From the NCBI RefSeq assembly GCF_025460765.1, contig NZ_JAMWEG010000003.1, forward strand, positions 310,001-374,000: 64,000 nucleotides of DNA, read 5' to 3'. Below are positions 24,369 to 33,479 of this stretch, piece after piece. Every line of letters starts with the position of its first letter. The stretch's first letter is position 1. Source of the DNA: Micromonospora sp. MA102 (GTDB lineage: Bacteria; Actinomycetota; Actinomycetes; Mycobacteriales; Micromonosporaceae). Under the pieces are notes generated by a model, which did not search any database, was not told where the DNA came from, and was given only the letters and a program-made list of their open reading frames with translations. The position numbers were made by a program, and so were the translations under genes.

Positions 24369-25460
24369 GTGTCAGACGTCTACGCCGAACCGACGACCCG
24401 AGCCGACCCGACCGACCCGGCCACCCTGGCGCGTTACACCACGCTGCGCCTCGGCGGCCCCGCGGGGCGGCTGGAGATCGCCACCAGCGCCGACGAGATC
24501 GTCCGGAAGGTCCAGGAGGCGGAGGCGCGGGAGCAGGCCGTCCTGCTGCTGGCCGGCGGCAGCAACGTGGTGATCGGCGACCAGGGCTTCCCGGGCGCCG
24601 TCGTGCTGATCCGCTCCCGGGGCTTCCAGGTGGTCGCCGAGGACGCCGACACGGTCACGGTACGCGTCGAGGCCGGCGAGCCCTGGGACGACCTGGTCGC
24701 CGCCACCGTCGAGCGCGGCTGGTCGGGGCTGGAGTGCCTCTCCGGCATTCCCGGCTCGGCCGGCGCCACCCCGATCCAGAACGTCGGCGCGTACGGCCAG
24801 GAGGTGGCCGAGACGATCACCGCTGTGGCGGCGTACGACCGCACCCGGCGCACGGTGGTCCGCATCCCGGCGGCGGACTGCGGGTTCGCCTACCGGGGCA
24901 GCATCTTCAAGTACAGCGACCGCTGGGTGGTGCTCTCGGTCGACTTCCGGCTCACCCGTTCCCCGCTCTCCGGCCCGGTCCGCTACGCCGAGCTGGCCCG
25001 CGCGCTCGGCGTCGAGGTGGGCGACCGGGTGCCGCTGGCGGACGCCCGGGCCACCGTGCGGCGGCTGCGCGCCGGCAAGGGCATGGTGCTCGACCCGCAG
25101 GACCCGGACACCTGGTCGGTGGGCTCGTTCTTCACCAACCCCGTACTGGAGCCGGAGGCCTACGAGCGGCTCCGGGAGCGTGCCGCCGACCTGGGCGAGC
25201 CGCCGTCCTGGCCGTGCCCCGGGGACATGGTCAAGGTGAGTGCGGCCTGGCTGATCGACCGCGCCGGCTTCGGCAAGGGCCACACCGGCCCCGAGGGCGT
25301 CGCCATCTCCACCAAGCACACCCTCGCCCTCACGAACCGCACCGGTGCCGCCAGCACCGCCGCCCTGATCGCCCTGGCCCGCGAGATCCGCGACGGCGTG
25401 CAGACCCGCCTCGGCGTGACCCTCCACCCCGAACCCGTCCTGATCAACTGCGCCATCTGA
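24369..25460 (+). CDS. murB: UDP-N-acetylenolpyruvoylglucosamine reductase
   Basis: MurB reduces UDP-GlcNAc-enolpyruvate to UDP-MurNAc with FAD and NADPH, a committed cytoplasmic step of peptidoglycan synthesis. This 363-residue type I MurB has the FAD-binding LLAGGSNVVIGD, LSGIPGSAGATPIQNVGAYG with the active-site region, the proton-donor Ser in VGSFFTNP, and the C-terminal HPEPVLIN with catalytic Glu. The GTG start follows a leaderless -10; upstream in-frame codons have no family similarity. The position between HbhA-type genes and mshA matches Rv0482. Confidence 0.95.
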   Translation: MSDVYAEPTTRADPTDPATLARYTTLRLGGPAGRLEIATSADEIVRKVQEAEAREQAVLLLAGGSNVVIGDQGFPGAVVLIRSRGFQVVAEDADTVTVRVEAGEPWDDLVAATVERGWSGLECLSGIPGSAGATPIQNVGAYGQEVAETITAVAAYDRTRRTVVRIPAADCGFAYRGSIFKYSDRWVVLSVDFRLTRSPLSGPVRYAELARALGVEVGDRVPLADARATVRRLRAGKGMVLDPQDPDTWSVGSFFTNPVLEPEAYERLRERAADLGEPPSWPCPGDMVKVSAAWLIDRAGFGKGHTGPEGVAISTKHTLALTNRTGAASTAALIALAREIRDGVQTRLGVTLHPEPVLINCAI

Positions 25461-25479
25461 CCCCCGGGGTGCCCACGGG

Positions 25480-26262
25480 TCAGGTGGGGGCGATGGCGGG
25501 CCAGGGAACGGTGAGTTCGCCCAGGCGCCAGCGGCGGGGGCGGTCCAGGACCGGCCAGCCGGCCGCCCGCACCGCGGCGACCGTTCGGGTCCAGCGGTCG
25601 CGTGGGCCGAAGGGGGCGTAGCCGGCGGTGGAGTGCCAGGCGCTCTCCAGGGCCTGGATCAGGTCGTGGATCGGTTCGCCGGGAACGTTGCGGTGGATGA
25701 GCGCCTTGGGCAGCCGCTCGGCGAGCTGGGCCGGGCTCTCCAGGGTGGTGAGCCTCGCGGCCAGGGTCAGCGTGCGCGGGCCCGTGGCGTCGAGCAGCAC
25801 CCAGGCGCCGAGCCGGCCCAACTCGTCACAGGTGCCCTCGACCAGCAGCCCGCCCGGGGCGAGCCGCCCGGTGACCGTACGCCAGGCGTCGGCCACCTCG
25901 CTCTCGTCGTACTGGCGCAGCACGTTGAACGCGCGCACCAGGGCGGGGCGCAGCCCGGCCAGCTCGAAGCCGCCCCGGGCGAAGGTGAGCCCGGGCGGGT
26001 CGGCGGCCGGCTGGGCGGCGGCCACGCGTACCGGATCGATCTCCAGCCCGACCACCCGGACGTCGGCGCGGACCGCGGCGGCGAGCCGGGCCCGCAGCTC
26101 GACGGCGGTCACCGGGGTGGCGCCGTAGCCCAGGTCGACGACGACCGGGTCGGCGGCGGCGCGCAGCGCGTCGCCGCAGGTCGCGGCGATCCAGTTGTCG
26201 ACCCGCCGGAGCCGGTTCGGATTCGTCGTGCCCCGGGTGACGAACCCGAGCGGCCGGACCAT
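25480..26262 (-). CDS. SAM-dependent methyltransferase-like protein
   Basis: The 260-residue protein has a Rossmann-type SAM fold: VVDLGYGATPVTAVELRARL as motif I (G-Y-G instead of G-x-G-x-G), VGLEIDPVRVAAA as motif II, and a later RAFNVLRQYDE where a catalytic/acidic turn is usual. Low overall motif strictness means the catalytic role is uncertain. The start ATG shares one base with the stop of the SDR gene (TGATG), so the pair is translationally coupled. Confidence 0.75.
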   Translation of the reverse strand: MVRPLGFVTRGTTNPNRLRRVDNWIAATCGDALRAAADPVVVDLGYGATPVTAVELRARLAAAVRADVRVVGLEIDPVRVAAAQPAADPPGLTFARGGFELAGLRPALVRAFNVLRQYDESEVADAWRTVTGRLAPGGLLVEGTCDELGRLGAWVLLDATGPRTLTLAARLTTLESPAQLAERLPKALIHRNVPGEPIHDLIQALESAWHSTAGYAPFGPRDRWTRTVAAVRAAGWPVLDRPRRWRLGELTVPWPAIAPT

Positions 26263-27026
26263 CAGGTTGTCCGGTGCACCTTGTGCTGGGCGGCCTGGGC
26301 CAGCGGGCGGACCACGAGCTGGTCGATGTTGACGTGGTGCGGGCGGGTCGCGCACCAGGCGACGCAGTCGGCCACGTCCTCGGCCACCAGCGGCTCGGCC
26401 ACCCCGGCGTAGACGGCAGCGGCCCGGTCGGCGTCGCCGCCGAAGCGGACCAGGCCGAACTCCTCGGTCTTCACCATGCCGGGGTCGATCTCGATGACCC
26501 GGACCGGCCGGCCGCACAGCTCCAGCCGCAGCGTGCCGGCGATCGCGGTCTGCGCGTGCTTGGCGGCCGTGTAGCCGCCGCCGCCCTCGTAGACGACGTG
26601 CCCGGCGGTGGAGCTGACGATCACGATCGTGCCGGCGCCGGAGGACTCCAGCGCGGGCAGCAGCGCCTTGGTGACCCGGAGCGTGCCCAGCACGTTGACG
26701 TCGTACATCCACTGCCAGTCGCCGACGTCCGCCGACTCCACCGGATCGAGGCCGCGCGCCCCACCGGCGTTGTTCACCAGCAGGGTGACCGGGCCGGGCG
26801 CGGCGGCGGCCGCGGCGGCGAGGCCGGCGACCGACCCGTCCGAGGTCACGTCGCACTCCACCGCGGTGGCCGCGCCGCCGGCCGCCTCGATTTCGGCGAC
26901 CAGGCCGGCCAGCCGGTCGGTACGCCGCGCGGCGGCGAGCACGTGGAAACCCTCGGCGGCCAGCCGGCGGGCGGTGGCCGCGCCGATCCCGCTGGACGCC
27001 CCGGTGACGATGGCGACTGAGCTCAT
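26262..27026 (-). CDS. Short-chain dehydrogenase/reductase (Rv0484c-position)
   Basis: This 254-residue classical SDR has the cofactor motif TGASSGIG at residues 7-14, NNAGG, a catalytic Ser in VSSTAGHV and YTAAK. ARRTDR after strand 2 suggests NADP(H). I placed the start at ATG 27026 because the TGASSGIG motif then lies where SDRs have it; a weak -10 (GAGAAT) is six bases upstream. An SDR sits at the same place beside mshA in M. tuberculosis (Rv0484c). Substrate unknown. Confidence 0.9.
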   Translation of the reverse strand: MSSVAIVTGASSGIGAATARRLAAEGFHVLAAARRTDRLAGLVAEIEAAGGAATAVECDVTSDGSVAGLAAAAAAAPGPVTLLVNNAGGARGLDPVESADVGDWQWMYDVNVLGTLRVTKALLPALESSGAGTIVIVSSTAGHVVYEGGGGYTAAKHAQTAIAGTLRLELCGRPVRVIEIDPGMVKTEEFGLVRFGGDADRAAAVYAGVAEPLVAEDVADCVAWCATRPHHVNIDQLVVRPLAQAAQHKVHRTT

Positions 27027-27197
27027 CCGGTCATTCTCACCCGGCGCCACGCCCGGCGCGGTGATGAGGTCCGTCACGCCGGGGACCCGCCGCGGCGCAT
27101 TTCCGAAGCCCGATGGGGAAGATGACATCCGGCGCGGAGGTTGACCGAGAAGCGCCGGTCGTGCGCGACGGCATCAACCGTGACAGAGGGAGCGGAC

Positions 27198-28559
27198 GTG
27201 GCGGATTTGCACACCGGTGTCGGTCGTCAGCGAGGTGCCCTGCCGTGGCCGCGGCCGCGCCGGATCGCCACCCTCTCCGTGCACACCTCGCCGCTGCACC
27301 AGCCCGGCACGGGCGACGCGGGCGGCATGAACGTCTACATCCTGGAGATCGCCCGACGGCTGGCGGAGGCCGACGTCGAGGTGGAGATCTTCACCCGGGC
27401 CACCTCCGGCGACCTGCCGCCGGTGGTCGAGATGGCGCCCGGGGTGAGCGTCCGGCACGTCACGGCCGGCCCCCTGGAGGGGCTGACCAAGGAGGAGCTG
27501 CCCGGCCAGCTCTGCGCCTTCACGGCCGGGGTGCTCCGCGCCGAGGCGGCCCGCCCGCCGGGCCACTACGACCTGATCCACTCGCACTACTGGCTCTCCG
27601 GTCAGGTGGGCTGGCTGGCCAAGGAGCGCTGGGGCGTGCCGCTGGTGCACACCGCGCACACCCTGGCCAAGGTCAAGAACGCCCAGCTCGCCGCCGGTGA
27701 CCGGCCCGAGCCCAAGGCGCGCGTCATCGGCGAGGAGCAGGTGATCGCCGAGTCCGACCGGCTGGTCGCCAACACCCGGGTCGAGGCCCGCGACCTGATC
27801 GACAGGTACGACGCCGAGCCCACCCGGGTGGCCGTGGTGGAGCCCGGCGTGGACCTCGACCGCTTCCGCCCGGCCCCCGGCGACCGGGACGCGGCGATGC
27901 TGGCGGCCCGCCGCCGCCTCGGCCTGCCGGCCCGCGGCTACGTGGTGGCCTTCGTCGGCCGGATCCAGCCGCTCAAGGCCCCGGACGTGCTGATCCGGGC
28001 GGTCGCGGCACTGCGCGAGCGGGAGCCCGCGCTCGCCGACGAGGTGACCGTGGTGATCTGCGGGGGCCCGAGCGGCACCGGGCTGGACCGGCCCACCGCC
28101 CTCATCGAGCTGGCCGGCTCGCTCGGCGTCGCCGACCGGGTGCGGTTCCTCCCGCCGCAGACCGGCGACGACCTGCCCGCCCTCTACCGCGCGGCCGACC
28201 TGGTCGCGGTGCCCTCGCACAACGAGTCGTTCGGGCTGGTCGCGCTGGAGGCCCAGGCGTGCGGCACGCCGGTGCTGGCCGCCGCCGTGGGTGGGCTGGT
28301 GACCGCCGTCCGGGACGGCGTCAGCGGGGTGCTCATCGACGGCCACGACCCGGTCGACTGGGCCCGTACGCTGGCCCGCCTGCTGCCCGAGCGCCGGCGC
28401 CGGGCCGCCCTGGCGCGGGGCGCCGAGCGGCACGCCCGAGACTTCTCCTGGAACCGCACGGTCTCCGGCCTGCTCGCCGTCTACGGCGAGGCGATGGCCG
28501 AGCACCGGGTGCGGCTGGCCGGCCGGCTCGGCGACCCCGCTCTCACCTGTTCCTGGTGA
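27198..28559 (+). CDS. mshA: D-inositol 3-phosphate glycosyltransferase, first step of mycothiol synthesis
   Basis: MshA is a GT4 (GT-B fold) enzyme that transfers GlcNAc from UDP-GlcNAc to 1-L-myo-inositol 1-phosphate. This 453-residue protein has the N-terminal [20 protein letters not shown] and GGMNVYI, the acceptor-side HSHYWLSG, nucleotide-binding [12 protein letters not shown], and the donor motif [21 protein letters not shown] chose GTG 27198 since AGAGGGAG lies five bases upstream; GTG 27180 is an in-frame alternative. The YbjN gene follows as in Rv0486-Rv0487. Confidence 0.95.
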   Translation: MADLHTGVGRQRGALPWPRPRRIATLSVHTSPLHQPGTGDAGGMNVYILEIARRLAEADVEVEIFTRATSGDLPPVVEMAPGVSVRHVTAGPLEGLTKEELPGQLCAFTAGVLRAEAARPPGHYDLIHSHYWLSGQVGWLAKERWGVPLVHTAHTLAKVKNAQLAAGDRPEPKARVIGEEQVIAESDRLVANTRVEARDLIDRYDAEPTRVAVVEPGVDLDRFRPAPGDRDAAMLAARRRLGLPARGYVVAFVGRIQPLKAPDVLIRAVAALREREPALADEVTVVICGGPSGTGLDRPTALIELAGSLGVADRVRFLPPQTGDDLPALYRAADLVAVPSHNESFGLVALEAQACGTPVLAAAVGGLVTAVRDGVSGVLIDGHDPVDWARTLARLLPERRRRAALARGAERHARDFSWNRTVSGLLAVYGEAMAEHRVRLAGRLGDPALTCSW

Positions 28560-28595
28560 GCGCCGCCGTGCCCGGCGGCCTCCGCTGGGCGGCCG

Positions 28596-28601
28596 TAGAG
28601 T
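28596..28601 (+). promoter_or_regulatory. -10 hexamer TAGAGT, leaderless YbjN start
   Basis: TAGAGT precedes the ATG at 28609 by seven bases, in the 49-base gap after mshA. An in-frame GTG at 28600 overlaps the hexamer and is unlikely to be used. Confidence 0.5.
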
Positions 28602-28608
28602 GGGTGCG

Positions 28609-29142
28609 ATGAGCCGCAGGAGTGAGGTCGCCGCGCTGATCGAGGCCGTCTGCGCCGAGCGCGAGCTGGAGTGGGAGTCCACCGGCGAGACGTCGTACGC
28701 GGTCACCCTGCCGGGCACCCACAAGCTCAAGACGATCTGCAACCTGATCGTCGGCGAGCACGCGTTGCGGGTCGAGGCGTTCGTGATGCGCCAGCCCGAC
28801 GAGCGACGCGAGGAGCTGTGGGCCTGGCTGCTCCAGCGCAACGCCCGGATGTACGGGGTGTCGTTCTCCATCGACGCGGTCGGCGACGTCTACCTGACCG
28901 GGCGGGTCAACCTGGCCGGGGTGGACTCCGACGAGCTGGACCGGCTGCTCGGCTCCGTGCTGACCTACGCCGACGAGTCCTTCGACAGCATGCTGGAGAT
29001 CGGCTTCGGCACCGCCATCCGCCGGGAGTGGGAGTGGCGGGTCAAGCGGGGCGAGTCGACGGCCAACCTGGCCGCGTTCGCGCACCTCTTCGAGCCCACG
29101 GCCCCGGCCGGATCGGCCGCCGGAGGTTCGGACCCCTCCTGA
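28609..29142 (+). CDS. YbjN-domain protein
   Basis: The 177-residue soluble protein matches the YbjN family, with a fold like type III secretion chaperones: GTHKLKTICNLIVGEHALRV; RVEAFVMRQPDERREELWAW; and YLTGRVNLAGVDSDELDRLLG (each a separate stretch). Its function is unknown in actinobacteria; E. coli YbjN affects motility and stress traits. The gene follows mshA as Rv0487 does. A 24-bp palindrome comes right after the stop. Confidence 0.88.
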   Translation: MSRRSEVAALIEAVCAERELEWESTGETSYAVTLPGTHKLKTICNLIVGEHALRVEAFVMRQPDERREELWAWLLQRNARMYGVSFSIDAVGDVYLTGRVNLAGVDSDELDRLLGSVLTYADESFDSMLEIGFGTAIRREWEWRVKRGESTANLAAFAHLFEPTAPAGSAAGGSDPS

Positions 29143-29147
29143 CGGGT

Positions 29148-29171
29148 ATGCCGCACCGCGCGGTGCGGCAT
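29148..29171 (+). terminator. 24-bp perfect palindrome after the YbjN gene
   Basis: ATGCCGCACCGC and its exact inverse meet at 29159/29160 with no loop bases, so a folded RNA would open two to four central bases. It starts six bases after the stop codon. No U-tract follows. A terminator is most likely; a dimeric repressor site is the alternative. Confidence 0.6.
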
Positions 29172-29217
29172 TGGGACCCACCGCGTGCCGAGGACGGACT
29201 GTCGAGGAGCGTGTCCC

Positions 29218-30261
29218 ATGGCTCAGCGCAACAGCTCAAGTCGCGGCACGACTGCGACCAAACGCAAGCCGGGCAACCAGACGGCGAACACCCCGGGCAT
29301 CAACGAATCCGAGATCTCCCGGATGAAGGTCGACGACATCCGGGGCCAGCTGCGCCGGCGCGGGGTCTCGGGGATCTCGACCATGCGCAAGCCGGACCTG
29401 GTGAAGACCATGGTCCGGACGCTGCGGTCCGAGCAGGGCGGGGCGGCCCGGAAGAGCACCGGCCCGGCCGGCCGCCCGTCGGCGACCAAGAAGACGGCCG
29501 CGGCGAAGAAGACGACCGCGGCGCGCCGGACCGCGCCGTCGCGGGCCAAGGCCGCGCCGGCCGCGAAGGCCACCGGTGCCCGCGCGAAGGCGGCCCCGGC
29601 GAAGAAGGCCGCGGGCACCCGGGCGAAGGCCGCCCCCGCGCGGAAGACGGCGGGTGCCCGGGCGAAGGCCGCGCCCGCGAAGAAGACGGCGGGCGCTCGC
29701 GCCAAGGCGGCCCCGGCGAAGAAGGCCGCGGGCACCCGGGCGAAGGCCGCGCCCGCGCGGAAGGCCACGGGTGCCCGGGCGGTGCCGGCGAGGAAGGCGG
29801 CCGGCACCCGGGCGAAGGCGGCCCCGGCGCGGAAGGCGGCCGCCGCACCAGGGCCGGCCCTGGCACGGGGTACGGCCGCGACGACCACCCAGATCCGGAG
29901 CGGGCGGTCGGCGTCCCGGTCGGTGGGTTCGTCCCAGCAGATCATGTCTCTGGACGATCGCCCCGAACGTCCCGGGCGGAGCCTGGTGACGACCAACCAC
30001 GAGGTCATCCAGCGGTGGGCCCGGGCCCGCAACGCCAAGCCCGCCACGATCGCGGGCACGGAGCGCGACGATCGCCCCGGCGTGCTGACGTTCAACATCC
30101 CCGGATACCGGGAGAGCAGCCGGATCCGCGAGGTCAGCTGGGACGACTGGTTCCGGACCTTCGACCTGCGCGGACTGAACCTGATCTACCAGGAGCAGAT
30201 GCGGGACGGCCGGCAGAGCAACTTCTTCCGGACCGAGAACCCGAATCGCGAGGACGGCTGA
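29218..30261 (+). CDS. Histone-H1-like tripartite protein: Rho_N/SAP-like, (GARAKAAPAKKAA)n tail, PGVLxxxxPGY domain
   Basis: The 347-residue protein has three parts. Residues about 29-70 (ISRMKVDDIRGQLRRRGVSG then MRKPDLVKTMVR) resemble Rho_N/SAP/HeH DNA- or RNA-binding helices. Residues 85-208 are Lys/Ala/Pro-rich, with seven 13-residue repeats from residue 120, like eukaryotic H1 tails and actinobacterial HupB or Lsr2-era nucleoid proteins. Residues about 250-340 (KPATIAGTERDDRPGVLTF, SWDDWFRTFDLRGLNLIYQE) match a short conserved domain otherwise found as small stand-alone proteins, often misnamed 1,4-alpha-glucan branching enzyme. ATG 29218 has GAGGAG eight bases before. Nucleoid binding is inferred. 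Confidence 0.8.
   Translation: MAQRNSSSRGTTATKRKPGNQTANTPGINESEISRMKVDDIRGQLRRRGVSGISTMRKPDLVKTMVRTLRSEQGGAARKSTGPAGRPSATKKTAAAKKTTAARRTAPSRAKAAPAAKATGARAKAAPAKKAAGTRAKAAPARKTAGARAKAAPAKKTAGARAKAAPAKKAAGTRAKAAPARKATGARAVPARKAAGTRAKAAPARKAAAAPGPALARGTAATTTQIRSGRSASRSVGSSQQIMSLDDRPERPGRSLVTTNHEVIQRWARARNAKPATIAGTERDDRPGVLTFNIPGYRESSRIREVSWDDWFRTFDLRGLNLIYQEQMRDGRQSNFFRTENPNREDG
29575..29841 (+). repeat. 39-bp tandem repeats encoding 13-residue H1-like units, seven copies
   Basis: The units encode G(A/T)RAKAAPA(K/R)K(A/T)A at residues 120-208. One unit (GARAVPARKAA) lacks two residues. The period keeps frame, so copy number may vary between strains. Confidence 0.9.
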
Positions 30262-30641
30262 GGTTTAGGGGAATGGCCGGCGGGGATTCGCTTGTTGGCC
30301 AGGGAAGAGACCGGAGCAGGGACAGCCGGGTTTCCGACACGGGTGCTGTGACGGGCAAGACAGCGATCCGGGTTGAATCCGGAATCCGGGCGAACTAACT
30401 TTATTGCACCGCGCCACGCTTGGAATCGTTCGGGGGAGCGGCGGATCGATCAGATCCGCGCAAGCGAGGTGCGAGGGATCGGGTGGAGTTCACCGTTGGG
30501 GGACGGTGCCACCCGTGGACCGGCGGCGCGAGCGGGCGACGCTTACGGGGGTGAGGGTCGCCCGCCGCCGCCGGGCGTACGGTCCGAGCGCCCATCACGA
30601 CGGGGGTCGTGGTGGGCGCTCGAGCCGTTTCCGGGGACGTT
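30262..30641. other. 380-base non-coding region between convergent genes
   Basis: No frame here has family similarity or a plausible start. The region holds an AT-rich patch near 30395-30412 (AACTAACTTTATTGC) and a long hairpin at 30586-30621. Nothing else is recognisable. Confidence 0.6.
30586..30621. terminator. 16-bp stem-loop between convergent genes
   Basis: Arms 30586-30601 (GAGCGCCCATCACGAC) and 30606-30621 pair at 15 of 16 positions (the other is a G-T pair) around a GGGG loop. It lies 21 bases past the minus-strand MFS stop and can serve both directions. Confidence 0.75.
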
Positions 30642-31898
30642 TCAGTGCCCCGCCGACACCGTCTCCGACCGCTGTGCCGCGGCGCGCAGCGCGGCCACCC
30701 GGCGCTCCCGGGGCGGCCCGGCGAGCAGGTGACCGGCCGCCGCGACCAGGCCCAGGGCACCCACCACCAGCCAGTGCCGCTCACCGAGGTGCTGGAGGCT
30801 GAGCCCGCCCAGCGCCGGCGCCACGAAGGACGCGGCCGGGAAGGTCAGGTAGAACACCGACTGGTAGCGGGCCCGCAGCTCGGGCGGGGCGAGATCCGCG
30901 TTGATCTGCGCGTTCGGCGGCGCGGCGAGCATCTGGCCGACCGTCCACACGACCGCCGCGCCCAGGTAGAGCGGCAGTCCGTCGGCGACGGTCAGCGCCC
31001 CGAAGCCGAGCGCCATCAGCCCGGTGGAGACCGCCAGGACCGTCGACTTCCGGTAGGGCTCGATGAGCCGGGGCACGAAGAGCTGCCCGACCACGATCAG
31101 CGCGCCGCCGAGCGCCACCACCAGCCCGTACGCCGAGGGGCGCAGCCCGTCGCTCCGCATCGCCAGCGGCATGATCGTCGAGGTCTGCATGGTGAGCACG
31201 GCCAGCAGGAAGGTCAGCCCCACGAAGGTCAGGAAGGTGCGGTCGGTCAGCGCGGTGTGCAGCCCTGGCCGCCGGCCCGCCACCGCCCGCAGGGTGACCG
31301 CCGGGCGGCGGGTCAGGGTCTCCGGGACCTTCAGCGCGATGACCACGGCGGCCGCCAGGGTCGTCGCGGCGTCGACCAGGAACAGCGCCAGGAAGCTGGC
31401 CTCGGCGAGCACCCCGGCCAGCAGCGAGGCCACCGCCATGCCCAGGTTGAACGCCCAGAACTGCAGGTTGAACGCGCGTGAGCGGCGGGCCTCGGGCACC
31501 ACGTCCACGATGGCGGCGACGAACGCCGGGCTGGGCATCGAGTGCACCACCCCGACGAGCGCGGCCAGCACGGCGATCACCGCCAGGTGCCGGCTGAACG
31601 CCAGCGCCACCATCAGGCCGGCCGCGGCCACATGGGCGGCGAGCAGGGTGGACCGCCGGCCCCACCGGTCGGCCAGCACCCCGCCGAGCAGCGTGCCGGC
31701 CGCGCCACCGGCCCCGTACGCCCCGACCACCAGGCCGGCGAGCGACGGCGAGGCGCCCCGCGAGGCGGTCAGGTAGAGCGACAGGAACAGCATGGCGAAG
31801 GCGCCGGCCCGGTTGATGAGCAGGCCGGACCAGAGGTACCAGAAGGTGGCGGGAAGTCCGCCGGCCGTGTCGTCCCACCAGCGCCGCAGGCCGCGCAC
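30642..31898 (-). CDS. MFS transporter, copy A of a tandem pair
   Basis: This 418-residue major facilitator has 12 predicted helices and the loop 2-3 signature GGVLADRWGRRSTLL. The N-terminus (DTAGGLPATFWYLWSGLLIN) and several other stretches are shared with the neighbour at 32003, so the two are paralogues. GGAGG precedes the GTG start. The family (MDR-like exporters) handles varied small molecules; substrate unknown. Confidence 0.9.
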   Translation of the reverse strand: MRGLRRWWDDTAGGLPATFWYLWSGLLINRAGAFAMLFLSLYLTASRGASPSLAGLVVGAYGAGGAAGTLLGGVLADRWGRRSTLLAAHVAAAGLMVALAFSRHLAVIAVLAALVGVVHSMPSPAFVAAIVDVVPEARRSRAFNLQFWAFNLGMAVASLLAGVLAEASFLALFLVDAATTLAAAVVIALKVPETLTRRPAVTLRAVAGRRPGLHTALTDRTFLTFVGLTFLLAVLTMQTSTIMPLAMRSDGLRPSAYGLVVALGGALIVVGQLFVPRLIEPYRKSTVLAVSTGLMALGFGALTVADGLPLYLGAAVVWTVGQMLAAPPNAQINADLAPPELRARYQSVFYLTFPAASFVAPALGGLSLQHLGERHWLVVGALGLVAAAGHLLAGPPRERRVAALRAAAQRSETVSAGH

Positions 31899-32002
31899 CC
31901 GTCCTCCTGGGAAAGTTTGTTAACCGATCCGCTCTGCTGACCGTAGTGGCCCGTCCCGGCGTTCGCCTGGTGGCGCTGATCACGACCGCCGGACGGCGTA
32001 CC

Positions 32003-33328
32003 TCAGGAGGCGGCGCGGACCGGCTCGGCCGGCGCGGTGGCCGCCGCCTCGGCCGCCTCCGGCACCGGGGTCCGGACCACGGTGACCGGCGTGACCAGGG
32101 CACCCGCGCCGCGGAGCCGGGCCGCGCGCCGCTCCCGGGCCGGGCCGGAGATCAGGTGGGCCACCGCCATCACGGCGCCGACCACGGCGCAGCCCAGCCA
32201 GAGGGCGGTGTTGCCGGCGTGCTCCCGGAGCAGGCCGCCGAGGACCGGCGCGGTCGCCCCGGCGAGCTGCCAGGAGAGCGAGAACGCGCCCTGGTACCGG
32301 CCGCGCAGCGCGGCGGGGGACAGCTCGGCGATGAGGGTGGCGTTGGACGGCGAGTTGAGCATCTCGCCGACCGTCCAGATGAGCACGGTCAGGCCGTAGA
32401 GCCAGGCGGTGTCGGCGAACGCGGTCAGCCCGAACCCGAGGCCCATGACCAGCGCGGCGAGCGCCAGCACGTGCGAGCGGCTCCGGCCCTTGATCAGCTT
32501 GGGCACGAAGAGCTGGCCGACCACGATGAGCACCCCGTTGAGCGCGATCACCGAGCCGTAGGTCGCCGGGCTCAGCCCGGAGTCGCCCATGGCGATCGGC
32601 AGCATCGAGATGTGCTGGAGGAAGACCAGCGCGCCGAACAGGTTGAGCGCCACGAAGCCCAGGAACACCCGGTCGCGGAGGATGGTCCGCAGGGCCCCCG
32701 CGGGGGCGGCCGCACCCTTGCTCACCGGGCCGGCGTGCGCCGACCGGGTCTCACCGACCCGGGTGAAGATGATCAGCGCGGTGATCAGCGTGGTCGCCGC
32801 GTCGACGAGGAAGAGCAGCAGGTAGCCGGACTGGGCGGCGACACCGGCCAGCACCGCGGCGCAGGCGAACCCCAGGTTGATCGCCCAGTAGTTCAGCGAG
32901 AAGGCGCGCAGCCGGTCCTTCTCCGGCACCACGTCGACCATCATGGCGCCGAACGCGGGACGGGCGGCCTCGGCGAAGGTGCCGAGCAGCAGCGCGCCAA
33001 GCGCCACCGCCCAGAGCGGCCGGGCCAGGCCGAGCGCGACCATCATGGTGGCCGCGCCGAGGTGCGCCGTGAGCAGGGTGGGTCGGCGTCCCCACCGGTC
33101 GGTCAGGGTGCCGCCGATCGTGGTGCCGACCGCGCCGCCCACGCCCCAGAGCCCGATGACCAGGCCGGCCTGCGAGGCGGAGAAGTCGCGCTCCTGGGTG
33201 AGGTAGATGGCCAGGAAGACCAGGACGAACGAGCCGAGCCGGTTGATCAGGGTGCCCGTCCAGAGGTACCAGAAGGTCCTCGGCAGCCCGCCTGTGGTGT
33301 CCCCGAACCAGCCCCGCACCGACCGCAT
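32003..33328 (-). CDS. MFS transporter, copy B of a tandem pair
   Basis: The 441-residue MFS protein has the same N-terminal pattern (DTTGGLPRTFWYLWTGTLIN) and loop signature (GGTLTDRWGRRPTLL) as copy A, and the RSRAFNLQFWAFN of copy A aligns with KDRLRAFSLNYWAIN here. It has an extra acidic/Ala C-terminus (EAAEAAATAPAEPVRAAS). The 104-base gap between the copies and the separate AT-rich upstream regions suggest each can be transcribed alone. It is divergent from gpmA. Confidence 0.9.
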   Translation of the reverse strand: MRSVRGWFGDTTGGLPRTFWYLWTGTLINRLGSFVLVFLAIYLTQERDFSASQAGLVIGLWGVGGAVGTTIGGTLTDRWGRRPTLLTAHLGAATMMVALGLARPLWAVALGALLLGTFAEAARPAFGAMMVDVVPEKDRLRAFSLNYWAINLGFACAAVLAGVAAQSGYLLLFLVDAATTLITALIIFTRVGETRSAHAGPVSKGAAAPAGALRTILRDRVFLGFVALNLFGALVFLQHISMLPIAMGDSGLSPATYGSVIALNGVLIVVGQLFVPKLIKGRSRSHVLALAALVMGLGFGLTAFADTAWLYGLTVLIWTVGEMLNSPSNATLIAELSPAALRGRYQGAFSLSWQLAGATAPVLGGLLREHAGNTALWLGCAVVGAVMAVAHLISGPARERRAARLRGAGALVTPVTVVRTPVPEAAEAAATAPAEPVRAAS

Positions 33329-33479
33329 CCCCGCGCCCCCGTTTTGGTAATGACCGAGCTATCCTCAGCGCCTTACAACCTAGTCCCGCCCCGGAACGCC
33401 GGTCATCAGCTTTTCCACGTGGTGGTCGTCACGACCCGTCCCCGCGTGTCCGCCGACGCGGTACGGCAGGATGATCCGC

